This document shows positions 1 through 7,158 of a stretch of DNA of 8,642 nucleotides, piece by piece. This DNA is from Pseudomonadota bacterium. GTDB lineage: Bacteria; Pseudomonadota; Gammaproteobacteria; Natronospirales; REEB76. Location: contig JAJYBN010000037.1 in the NCBI GenBank assembly GCA_021779005.1, positions 1-8,642 on the forward strand, in the 5' to 3' direction. Position 1 is the first letter of the stretch; each line of letters begins with the position of its first letter. The position numbers and the translations under genes were made by a program. Below the pieces are notes generated by a model. That model was given only the letters and a program-made list of their open reading frames with translations, ran no database searches and was not told where the DNA came from.

Positions 1-704
1 CCACCGCCATGAACGGTAATGGCCTGGAACCGCGCATCCAGTTCTGGACCAGCCGAGGCTTCGCGCTGGCCGACGTGAACTACCGCGGCAGCAGCGGCTT
101 CGGCCGCGCCTACCGCCGCAGCCTCCACGGACAATGGGGCATCAGGGATGTGGAGGATTGCATGCATGCGGCGCGTCATCTGATCAGCAACGGACAGGCG
201 GATGCGCAACGCATCATCATCAGCGGCAGCAGCGCCGGCGGGTTCACGGTACTGTGTGCGCTGGCCTTCCATGAGCTTTTTAAGGCCGGCGCGGTCTACT
301 ACGGTATCAGTGAACTGGCGAGCGCCATGACCGACACCCACAAATTCGAAGCACATTACGGTGACAGCCTGCTGGGTCCATGGCCCGCGGCCCGCGAGCT
401 TTACCGTGCGCGTTCGCCGTTATACGCGGCCGACCACATCAACTGCCCGGTGATATTTTTCCAGGGTCTCAAGGACCGGGTGGTGCCCCCAGATCAGACG
501 CAGCGCATGGTGCAGGCGCTGCGTGCCAAGAAACTTCCGGTAGCCTATGTGACTTTCCCCGCAGAGGGGCATGGTTTTCGCAGCAGCGAAAGCCTGCAGC
601 ACGCCCTGGAAGCGGAACTGGCCTTCTATGCGCAGATTTTCGGTTTCACGCCAGCCGACACGCTGCCCGCGCTCAGCATAGAAAACCTGCTGGGACGATC
701 ATGA
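1..704 (+). CDS. S9-family serine peptidase (prolyl oligopeptidase/acylaminoacyl-peptidase type), C-terminal part, 5' end outside window
   Basis: This is the catalytic alpha/beta-hydrolase domain of an S9 peptidase, an enzyme class that cleaves short peptides. The reading frame is open to the left edge (first whole codon at base 3). The ATG at 9 is almost certainly internal, because Thr-Ala-Met continues the HGGPTA-type oxyanion-hole segment usual in this family. Next come a DVNYRGSSGFGR block and the nucleophile motif GSSAGG, with the active Ser codon at 231-233. The likely catalytic Asp is in LKDRVVPP (codon 474-476) and the His in EGHGF (codon 570-572), so the triad appears complete. About 234 residues are visible; family members usually run to about 600-700 with an N-terminal beta-propeller, which must lie off-window. 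The stop overlaps the tamA start (ATGA, 701-704), so the genes probably share an mRNA. Substrate and cellular location cannot be read from this fragment. Confidence 0.9.
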   Translation, partial: TAMNGNGLEPRIQFWTSRGFALADVNYRGSSGFGRAYRRSLHGQWGIRDVEDCMHAARHLISNGQADAQRIIISGSSAGGFTVLCALAFHELFKAGAVYYGISELASAMTDTHKFEAHYGDSLLGPWPAARELYRARSPLYAADHINCPVIFFQGLKDRVVPPDQTQRMVQALRAKKLPVAYVTFPAEGHGFRSSESLQHALEAELAFYAQIFGFTPADTLPALSIENLLGRS

Positions 705-2452
705 CACGTAAAGACTTGCGCCTGATTCGCTGCCTGTTTGGTCTTTTGATTCTGATATTCAGCATCACTGCCTATGCAGCAACGCCCAGTGTCGATGTAC
801 AGGTACAGGGCGTCTCAGGCGATCTGCTCAAAAACGTGCTCGCCTACCTCAGTATCAATACCTACCGCAGCTCACCCAATCTGAATGCCAGCCTGGTGGA
901 TCGTCTGAATGCACGCGCCCCCCGGGAGATCAAACAGGCACTGCAGCCATTTGGTTACTACCAAACGGTCATCAAAAGCGAGCTCTTGGAGACCCCCACT
1001 GGTTGGTCAGCCAAATACGAGATAACACCTGGCACGCCGGTATTGATACGCACGGTGGATGTGCAAATCAGCGGCGACGGGAAAGACGATCCGGCGTTCA
1101 AGAAATATCTCGCGGTGATGCCGCTCAAAAGCGGCCAGCAGCTCAACCAGCCCGCCTATGAAAACCTGAAACAGAGGCTGCAGGCCATCGCAGCCCGTCA
1201 AGGCTACATTGACGCGAAATTCGCCAGCAGCGTACTGCGCGTGGATCCAGCGCAGCATTGGGCGGATGTTGTCTTGCATCTCGAAACCGGACCCCGCTAT
1301 TACTTCGGCGCGGTAATTTTCGTGCAGGATTTCATGCAGGAGTCCTTTCTCAAAAAATACCTCACATTCAAACCGGGCGACGCTTACGACAATAACAAGC
1401 TGTTGGCGCTTGAGTATGCCTTGGACGACTCGGAATATTTCGCGAGCGTGGATCTAGAGGTACAGCGCAAGCAAGCGGGTGCTGATCGCCGTATCCCCAT
1501 CCGCATCGTACTCACGCCCAACAAGCGCAATAAATACATTCTCGGAATCGGTTATGGCACCGATACCGGACCGCGCGCCACCCTGGGCTGGGAGAATCGG
1601 CGCCTGAATGGCGAGGGACACCGCTTCTCTGTGCTGGGTCAGTATTCGCATGTGCTCACGAGCACACAGGTCAATTACACCGTGCCCGATCCCAACGGTG
1701 CGCAAGTGGTGTATGGCCTGAGTAACACCCGCCAGGTGTTCCCCGGCACTGGCGTTGCCTATACCAATACTCTCGGAGTGAACCGTTATACCTCGCTCAA
1801 CGCCTGGGCATGGAACCAGTATCTGCAACTGGAACATGACAGCAGCGACCTGAATACCGGCAACACCACAAACATCTACCTGCTGCCGGGCAGCACGTTC
1901 TCGCGCAGCTACGGGAATGAGCCAATCTTTCCGACCGAGGGTTATCGTGTATCGCTGGACATCCGCGGTGCGGATAATGCCCTGCTATCCAACACCACGT
2001 TTCTGCAACTGCATCTGATCAGCAAGCTGATCCTGCCGCTGGGTGACAGCACGCGCCTGTTGCTGCGCGGTGAAGTGGGCGCCACGGCGCTCAGTAAATT
2101 AAGTGAACTGCCCCTGTCACAGCGCTTCTTCGCCGGCGGCGACCAGAGCGTACGCGGCTATGCCTACAATACCCTGGGACCCGTCCAGAACGGCAACGTC
2201 GTCGGTGGCAAGGATCTGCTGGTTGGCAGCATCGAAGTGGACCAGAGACTGACGCGCATCTTCGGGGTGGCGGCCTTCATCGATGCTGGCAATGCCATGA
2301 ATTCGTTCAACACCTCCCTGGATAAGGGTGTCGGCGTGGGCCTGCGCTGGCGCACACCGGTGGGCATGATCCGCTTCGACGTGGCACACCCGCTCAAGGA
2401 TCCCACCCAGGGTTGGTATCGTATCCATATCAGCATCGGTCCGGACCTGTGA
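701..2452 (+). CDS. tamA: TamA, Omp85-family outer-membrane component of the translocation and assembly module
   Basis: The product is 583 residues, close to the usual TamA length of about 580. In the outer membrane TamA works with TamB to help insert autotransporters and other beta-barrel proteins. Residues 1-26 look like a Sec signal peptide: basic start, hydrophobic core, AYA just before Ala27. The mature part has no cysteine. By family architecture, residues about 31-110, 111-197 and 198-275 form three POTRA domains and about 278-583 form the 16-strand barrel. The barrel carries the Omp85 loop-6 signature VRGY (residues 484-487) inside RFFAGGDQSVRGY. The protein ends GPDL, like the GPEL end I recall for E. 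coli TamA. The open frame extends upstream to 380, but that part lies in the S9 gene. ATG 701 was chosen because the signal peptide starts there and it overlaps the preceding stop. A weak GGGA (692-695) precedes it, so coupling to upstream translation is likely. tamB follows directly. Confidence 0.95.
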   Translation: MTRKDLRLIRCLFGLLILIFSITAYAATPSVDVQVQGVSGDLLKNVLAYLSINTYRSSPNLNASLVDRLNARAPREIKQALQPFGYYQTVIKSELLETPTGWSAKYEITPGTPVLIRTVDVQISGDGKDDPAFKKYLAVMPLKSGQQLNQPAYENLKQRLQAIAARQGYIDAKFASSVLRVDPAQHWADVVLHLETGPRYYFGAVIFVQDFMQESFLKKYLTFKPGDAYDNNKLLALEYALDDSEYFASVDLEVQRKQAGADRRIPIRIVLTPNKRNKYILGIGYGTDTGPRATLGWENRRLNGEGHRFSVLGQYSHVLTSTQVNYTVPDPNGAQVVYGLSNTRQVFPGTGVAYTNTLGVNRYTSLNAWAWNQYLQLEHDSSDLNTGNTTNIYLLPGSTFSRSYGNEPIFPTEGYRVSLDIRGADNALLSNTTFLQLHLISKLILPLGDSTRLLLRGEVGATALSKLSELPLSQRFFAGGDQSVRGYAYNTLGPVQNGNVVGGKDLLVGSIEVDQRLTRIFGVAAFIDAGNAMNSFNTSLDKGVGVGLRWRTPVGMIRFDVAHPLKDPTQGWYRIHISIGPDL

Positions 2453-5400
2453 TCAAGCGCACCGTCATCGCTGTCCTCGTGCTGTTGATACTGGCGCCGG
2501 TGGCGACGGCATGGATCGCGCTGCACAACCAGAGCGTATTACGCTGGGTGGTGGCGCGCGTGGAAATCCATTACCCGGGTGCATTCTCAGTGGGTGGCGT
2601 ACAGGGCACGCTCGCAGGTCCGATTACCCTCACTGACATCCAGATCAATCAAGCCGGGTTCGATGCCAGCATCCAGACGCTGAATCTCGAATGGCGGCCA
2701 AGAGCTCTGCTTGCGCGGCGCCTGTCTGTCAACAGACTGAGCGCTGCAGGCGTGGAGGTGCACTTGAAACCGGGCGCCCAGGCTGACGCTTCCCGAAGCA
2801 TACGTCCGCGACTGCCGCATCTTCCGGTAGCCGTGGTGATCAGCAACCTGGAAATCAGCCGCCTGGTGTTGCACGCACCAGCAATACATACACCACTGGT
2901 CATCGACCGGGCAACGCTGGCGGCCAATCTGGATAACCATGCCTGGTCGGTGCGTTCACTACAGGCCGAGGGCGCGCACGTGCATATCCAGGGGGAGGGC
3001 GACTGGCAGTTCCGGCACGGCGAACAGATACAAGCCAGATTGCAATGGCGGCTAACGCTACCACAGCAACCGGCGTTCATAGGTGAAGCGCAAATCGCCG
3101 GCGATGGACAGATGATGCAGCTGAACGCCTCCATGGAGGAGCCGTTCCGGCTGCGACTCACCGCCAGATTGCAGCACCTGTTCACAAGCCCTGCATGGCA
3201 GGGCGAGCTGAGTTTCAGCGGACTGGATCCCCAGCGCATGCGTCCCGGCTGGCCTGAACTGCAGGCAGGCGGTCATTTGACGCTGCAGGGTGATCAGCAG
3301 GCCACCCTGGTACGCGGCGATCTAAGTGCATACCAACAAAAATATAGCGATTGGCGCAGTCATGTGGACCTGCGCTGGGCAGACCAGCAATTACAGGTCC
3401 GCGCACTTGAACTTGCGCGCGCCAACACCGCCACGCGTTTCAGTCTCAGCGGCCAGATTGGATACGCAGACGGTCAACTGCTGCCGGAGTTGCACGGAAA
3501 GTGGCGCGTCTTGGAGTTGCCACTCACCGGCATGCCGTGGCTAAGTTCACCCAGCGGCCAACTCGAAATCCGGGCCAAGGATCAACAGGCGCTCTGGTCC
3601 TTGGATGGCACGCTCGCCGATGGCGGCAGTTTCAGCGGCCACGGTGAGATCGATCTGACAGCGCGCCATGCCTGGCGGTTGCAGGCACGCGCGCATGATT
3701 TCCGAGTGGCGCTGGAATCGTTCAATCAGGGTAAACCTTTACCCCCCATGGACTGGCAGCTGCAGGCACATGGCGATGAAACACAAACCCGGGTGGACCA
3801 GTTCACAAGCACATGGCTTTCGGGCCGGTTGCAGGCCAGTGGGCACGTCAGCCACGCCGACGGACAGCCCTGGCAATTCGATGTTCGTGCGCAGGACATA
3901 AATCCCGCGGCCATCTACCCACGTTTCCCGGGAAGTCTCGCATTGACCGCCCGGGTCTCAGGCCGGCTCGGCAAGCAGGCTGCCTGGACATTTCAGCTGA
4001 CGAAACTCGAAGGCCGATTGCGTGATCACCACGCGCAGGCATCTGGAACACTCAGCCACACGCACGGTGACTGGCAATTTCAGAATGCCGTGGCCAGCAT
4101 CGGCGTGAATTTCCTGAGACTCAACGGCAGTTACGGCAAACAGCCGTCTTTTAGCTGGACACTGGATGCTCCAGACTTGAACTCCCTGTGGCCGGACATC
4201 AGCGGAAAACTGATGAGTGAGGGGCAGGCGAACCTGGGCGGAACGTCGCCACTGCTGAGTTTGACCGTCGATGGCTCAGCACTGCACTACAACGACTATG
4301 CGATAGAAAAAATTGACGCCCGAGTCAGCATGCTGGGTAATGCGCAACCGGGCAGCGCCGGTATAGATGCGGAAGGCGTGCAGCTCGGGGAATTTAAATT
4401 TGACACGCTCGCGGTGCAGGCCACGGGAACTCTGGGTGCGCATTCACTGACTGCAAAGTTAACCTCGCCCTACGGCAAAGCGTTGCTCAATGGCAGCGGC
4501 GCGTTGAACGAGGCCGTCTGGCAAGGCAACTTCAGCGAGGTGGCGCTGACACCACAGGGAGCGGGCCAATGGCGGGCCGTACAGGCCTGGCAGCCGAAGA
4601 TAGCAGCCTTGGGGTTTAGCCTGCCAGAAGCCTGTGTAGCCCAGGCTACGGCCCGCGCCTGTGTACAGCTGGATTGGCAGCCCGGCCAATGGCAGACCGA
4701 TGCGGCACTCACCGGCGTCCCGGTCACCGATCTGCGCGCGCTGTTGCCGGAAGGACTCGAATACGAGGGCGCTTTTGACAGCACCTTGCATATGCAAAGC
4801 ATTGAAGGCAGCCACACTTTGGATGTTACAGCCAGCCTGTTGCCAGGCGCGATCCACAATGTCATCAACCGTCGCCGTGTGACCATGCTGGCCTACACCA
4901 GCGGCAGTCTCAAACTGCACTCGGATGACAAACTCACCACTGCGGAGCTCGCATGGGCACTGACGGATGGTGGCCACATGGACATCCATTCGCAGATTAC
5001 CCATGGCCAGCAACCAGCGATCTCCGGCAGCATCCAGGGCGAGATGCGCCAGTTCGATCTGGTGACGGCACTCATCCCGGAAGTAGGTGGTCTGGACGGA
5101 AAACTCAAAATCGATCTGTCGTTAAGTGGTACTCCGACAGACCCACAGTTCAACGGCAGCGCTTCGCTGGTCGATGGTGCGGTCTTGATACCGCGTCTTG
5201 GACTGCATGTGACCGGTGTGCTGCTGAACATGACCGGCGATGGCGAGCATCTCAGGCTCGATGGTCAAGCACACTCCGGCAAGGGTACTTTGGACTGGCA
5301 AAGCAGCGCCGTCAGGAAAAATAATATCTGGCAAGCTCAGGGAAAACTCAGTGGCGATAATTTTCGCCTGACTGATATTCCGGAGGCACAGATCGATGTT

Positions 5401-6330
5401 TCACCGAGTATTGATTTCAAGCTCGATGACCGAGACGTGTATCTCGATGGCACACTCGACGTACCTTATGCAAAATTGCGGCCGCGGGACCTCACGAATA
5501 CCGCGCAAGTTTCGCCAGACCAGGTGATCGTCGGTGAAAACGGCGAGCCAGCGCCGGAGAAATGGCGTGTGCACGCACAAGTGCGCATCAACATGGGCAA
5601 AGACGTTTATCTGGACGGCTTCGGTCTCACCGGACACATTATCGGTGGCTTGCTGGCGGTGGACGACCCCGGCCATTACACCACCGGCAGTGGCGAACTG
5701 CAGATCGTGCACGGCCAGTACGCAGCCTATGGCCAGAAACTCAAGATTACCCGCGGCCGTCTGATGTTCAACGGCGGACCGATTTCAGATCCAGCACTGG
5801 ACATACGCGCCATCCGTCCGCCAGCACACCCGGAAACCGTGCTGCCAGGTACCAACCAGCAGAGCGTGGGTGTACAGGTACGTGGCAGCCTGCGCGACCC
5901 AAAAGTGTCGCTGTTCTCCGATCCGCCCTTGCCCCAAGCCCAGTTGCTCACTTATCTGCTCACTGGCCAGGCACCGGCCAGCCAGAGCCAATCACCCCTT
6001 GTGGGGGCGCCACCCACCACGGCCGGTACCTCCCTGGCGCTCACCGGCGGCCAACTGCTGATGCAGGAAGTGGGGACAGAAGTGGGCCAGCATGTGGGCA
6101 TCGAGGATGTGGGGGTCCAGAATGTATCCACCGGTCCAGGCACCAGTGCTCCCGCGATGTTTCTCGGTCGATACCTGTCGCCGCGCCTATATGTGAGTTA
6201 CGGCGTAGGTTTGTTGCAGCCCATTAACACGGTGCGCATACGCTACACACTGAGTACCCGCTGGATGCTGGAAGCCGAGTCCGGCAGTTTCGCTAACAGT
6301 GCCGACCTGATTTATACAATCGAGCGCTGA
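2449..6330 (+). CDS. tamB: TamB, inner-membrane-anchored periplasmic AsmA-like component of the translocation and assembly module
   Basis: The product is 1293 residues; E. coli TamB is about 1260. TamB-family proteins form a long hydrophobic beta-taco groove across the periplasm, partner TamA, and contribute to inner-to-outer membrane phospholipid transport. Residues about 4-22 are one hydrophobic anchor after a basic MIKR start, with no cleavage site evident. The long middle is beta-rich, repetitive and low in cysteine: only Cys729 and Cys738 occur. The C-terminal TamB/DUF490 domain (about residues 950-1293) shows a GELQIVHGQYAAYGQ block near residue 1080, a following FNGGPISDP, the QLLTYLLTGQ motif at 1165-1174, and a barrel-like end with YLSPRLYVSYGVGL. 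I chose the GTG at 2449, which overlaps the tamA stop as GTGA and puts the basic residues just before the helix. A TTG at 2413 would add 12 hydrophilic residues encoded inside tamA. No strong Shine-Dalgarno precedes the GTG, so translation is probably coupled to tamA. Confidence 0.95.
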   Translation: MIKRTVIAVLVLLILAPVATAWIALHNQSVLRWVVARVEIHYPGAFSVGGVQGTLAGPITLTDIQINQAGFDASIQTLNLEWRPRALLARRLSVNRLSAAGVEVHLKPGAQADASRSIRPRLPHLPVAVVISNLEISRLVLHAPAIHTPLVIDRATLAANLDNHAWSVRSLQAEGAHVHIQGEGDWQFRHGEQIQARLQWRLTLPQQPAFIGEAQIAGDGQMMQLNASMEEPFRLRLTARLQHLFTSPAWQGELSFSGLDPQRMRPGWPELQAGGHLTLQGDQQATLVRGDLSAYQQKYSDWRSHVDLRWADQQLQVRALELARANTATRFSLSGQIGYADGQLLPELHGKWRVLELPLTGMPWLSSPSGQLEIRAKDQQALWSLDGTLADGGSFSGHGEIDLTARHAWRLQARAHDFRVALESFNQGKPLPPMDWQLQAHGDETQTRVDQFTSTWLSGRLQASGHVSHADGQPWQFDVRAQDINPAAIYPRFPGSLALTARVSGRLGKQAAWTFQLTKLEGRLRDHHAQASGTLSHTHGDWQFQNAVASIGVNFLRLNGSYGKQPSFSWTLDAPDLNSLWPDISGKLMSEGQANLGGTSPLLSLTVDGSALHYNDYAIEKIDARVSMLGNAQPGSAGIDAEGVQLGEFKFDTLAVQATGTLGAHSLTAKLTSPYGKALLNGSGALNEAVWQGNFSEVALTPQGAGQWRAVQAWQPKIAALGFSLPEACVAQATARACVQLDWQPGQWQTDAALTGVPVTDLRALLPEGLEYEGAFDSTLHMQSIEGSHTLDVTASLLPGAIHNVINRRRVTMLAYTSGSLKLHSDDKLTTAELAWALTDGGHMDIHSQITHGQQPAISGSIQGEMRQFDLVTALIPEVGGLDGKLKIDLSLSGTPTDPQFNGSASLVDGAVLIPRLGLHVTGVLLNMTGDGEHLRLDGQAHSGKGTLDWQSSAVRKNNIWQAQGKLSGDNFRLTDIPEAQIDVSPSIDFKLDDRDVYLDGTLDVPYAKLRPRDLTNTAQVSPDQVIVGENGEPAPEKWRVHAQVRINMGKDVYLDGFGLTGHIIGGLLAVDDPGHYTTGSGELQIVHGQYAAYGQKLKITRGRLMFNGGPISDPALDIRAIRPPAHPETVLPGTNQQSVGVQVRGSLRDPKVSLFSDPPLPQAQLLTYLLTGQAPASQSQSPLVGAPPTTAGTSLALTGGQLLMQEVGTEVGQHVGIEDVGVQNVSTGPGTSAPAMFLGRYLSPRLYVSYGVGLLQPINTVRIRYTLSTRWMLEAESGSFANSADLIYTIER

Positions 6331-6384
6331 AATCAAGCATCTGCCATTCGCGCACATGCCAACCAATATCAGCCGTCAATAGGC

Positions 6385-7056
6385 TCATGCGTTTGGCAGC
6401 ACGCTCAGCAGCCAGGCACGGATGTGTTCGATCTCTGCAGGATGCACGGCATGCGGCATGGGATAGGTGTGCCAGATAACCGGGTAACCACGTAACATGA
6501 GTTCATCACGGGTCTGCTCGGCCAGTTGCAGCGGCACCACCGGATCCTGCGTACCATGTGCATAGAATATCGATGTTTGTTTGTTGACCGGATTGGTCTG
6601 TAAAGCAAATCCATCCAGCGGCAAGTAGGTGGACAGCGCCATGATCCCTGCAAGTCTCTGCTTGTATTGCAACCCAGTGTACAGCGCCACTGCGCCGCCC
6701 TGGGAAAACCCCGCTAATACGGTGCGAGTTGCTGGAATTCCTCGGGCATTTTCCCGCGCGATGAGTGCTCCTAGCATTGCACACGAAGCCTGCATACCGG
6801 CAAGGTCACGCGGCTGATGCATGCCGATCTTGACGATATCGAACCAGGCGCGCATGCGATAACCATTGTTGAGGGTCACCGGACGCACCGGTGCGTGGGG
6901 AAACACGAAGCGTACCGGCAATGCGCCGGGCAGCTTCAGCTCTGGAACGATGGGCTCGAAATCATGGCCGTCGGCGCCCAGGCCGTGCAGCCAGATGACG
7001 CTCGCAGTCGGCTGAGCACCGGTTTCGAGCTCCACACATTCAGGTAATGCCGCCAT
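6385..7056 (-). CDS. Carboxylesterase of the EstB / phospholipase-carboxylesterase (acyl-protein thioesterase-like) family
   Basis: This is a small single-domain alpha/beta hydrolase of 223 residues, the usual size for the family (about 220). Members hydrolyse short-chain carboxyl esters, sometimes lysophospholipids or thioesters; the substrate here is unknown. Visible motifs in order are HGLGADGHDF (residues 24-33, oxyanion-hole region), the family-specific nucleophile motif GFSQGG (Ser118), Asp171 in HGTQDPVVP and His202 in YPMPHAV. The triad is intact. There is no signal peptide, so it is probably cytoplasmic. The chosen start ATG at 7056 has GGGAG six bases upstream and gives the usual family N-terminus. 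The open frame continues to 7263, but that extension is low in family character and runs into the SDR gene. An ATG at 7107 has its purines too close to serve as a normal ribosome site. The gene converges with tamB and diverges from the SDR, so it is likely transcribed alone. Confidence 0.93.
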   Translation of the reverse strand: MAALPECVELETGAQPTASVIWLHGLGADGHDFEPIVPELKLPGALPVRFVFPHAPVRPVTLNNGYRMRAWFDIVKIGMHQPRDLAGMQASCAMLGALIARENARGIPATRTVLAGFSQGGAVALYTGLQYKQRLAGIMALSTYLPLDGFALQTNPVNKQTSIFYAHGTQDPVVPLQLAEQTRDELMLRGYPVIWHTYPMPHAVHPAEIEHIRAWLLSVLPNA

Positions 7057-7062
7057 CACTTG

Positions 7063-7067
7063 CTCCC
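7063..7067 (-). promoter_or_regulatory. Shine-Dalgarno site deciding the esterase start
   Basis: On the minus strand this reads GGGAG, followed by a six-base spacer (CAAGTG) and the ATG at 7056. This near-ideal spacing is the main reason for choosing 7056 over the longer in-frame starts at 7107 and 7263. Confidence 0.75.
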
Positions 7068-7138
7068 ATTCAAAGAGCGTGCGATTGTAACGGAGTGTCC
7101 GAAGCATTTCCTTGCGGTTTGATCTCCATGTGAAAAAA

Positions 7139-7154
7139 TGGGGGTGTGGGGGTG
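7139..7154 (+). repeat. Perfect tandem repeat of TGGGGGTG (2 copies)
   Basis: Two abutting identical copies of the octamer TGGGGGTG occupy 7139-7146 and 7147-7154, directly before the SDR start codon at 7159. The second copy forms the core of the ribosome-binding site. The arrangement looks like a slippage duplication of a G-rich stretch, or may be chance in such simple sequence. Confidence 0.85.
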
Positions 7155-7156
7155 AT
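7148..7156 (+). promoter_or_regulatory. Extended Shine-Dalgarno site for the SDR (TTG start)
   Basis: GGGGGTGAT matches eight of nine bases of GGAGGTGAT, the sequence complementary to the 16S rRNA 3' end. The GGGGG core ends six bases before the TTG at 7159. An in-frame TGA at 7153-7155 rules out any earlier start, and no ATG or GTG comes soon after that would keep the cofactor-binding motif. The strong site therefore supports TTG as the true start codon. Confidence 0.8.
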
Positions 7157-7158
7157 AC

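Larger units (their letters stand above)
7057..7158. promoter_or_regulatory. Divergent spacer between esterase and SDR, expected to hold both promoters
   Basis: The 102 bases separate two genes transcribed away from each other, so both promoters should lie here or in the adjacent 5' coding ends. On the minus strand TACAAT (plus-strand 7084-7089) matches five of six bases of a -10 box and would start transcription about 20 bases before the esterase ATG, but I find no good -35 at the right distance. On the plus strand the best I can offer is TTGCGG (7112-7117) with AAAAAT (7134-7139), 16 bases apart, which is a weak match. No clear operator palindrome is visible. The 3' end carries a tandem 8-mer repeat and the SDR ribosome-binding site. 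Confidence 0.45.

Noticed and set aside
380..700. In-frame upstream extension of tamA by 107 codons
   Set aside because: It lies wholly inside the S9 peptidase gene and puts the signal peptide in the middle of the protein; ATG 701 gives a clean signal peptide and normal TamA length.
9..704. Complete small hydrolase starting at the ATG at 9
   Set aside because: The frame is open to the window edge, and the residues before Met fit the S9 oxyanion-hole segment, so this is the end of a longer gene.
2413..2448. TTG start for tamB, 12 codons earlier
   Set aside because: It overlaps the barrel-end codons of tamA and adds a hydrophilic stretch before the anchor; GTG 2449 gives the usual start-stop overlap.
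2441..2452. TamA ending in GPDL rather than the terminal aromatic residue typical of many barrel proteins
   Set aside because: I recall E. coli TamA also ending GPEL, so this looks normal for TamA and not a defect.
5562..6227. 221-residue open frame overlapping tamB on the same strand, and other long antisense frames over tamA, tamB and the TerC gene
   Set aside because: Composition is rich in Arg, Pro, Ser and His as expected for out-of-frame reading of GC-rich coding DNA; no domain, no ribosome site, and each is fully covered by a recognised gene.
6355..6400. Nested inverted repeats as a rho-independent terminator after tamB
   Set aside because: Stems are only 4-6 base pairs with large loops, partly inside the esterase coding end, and there is no T-run on either strand.
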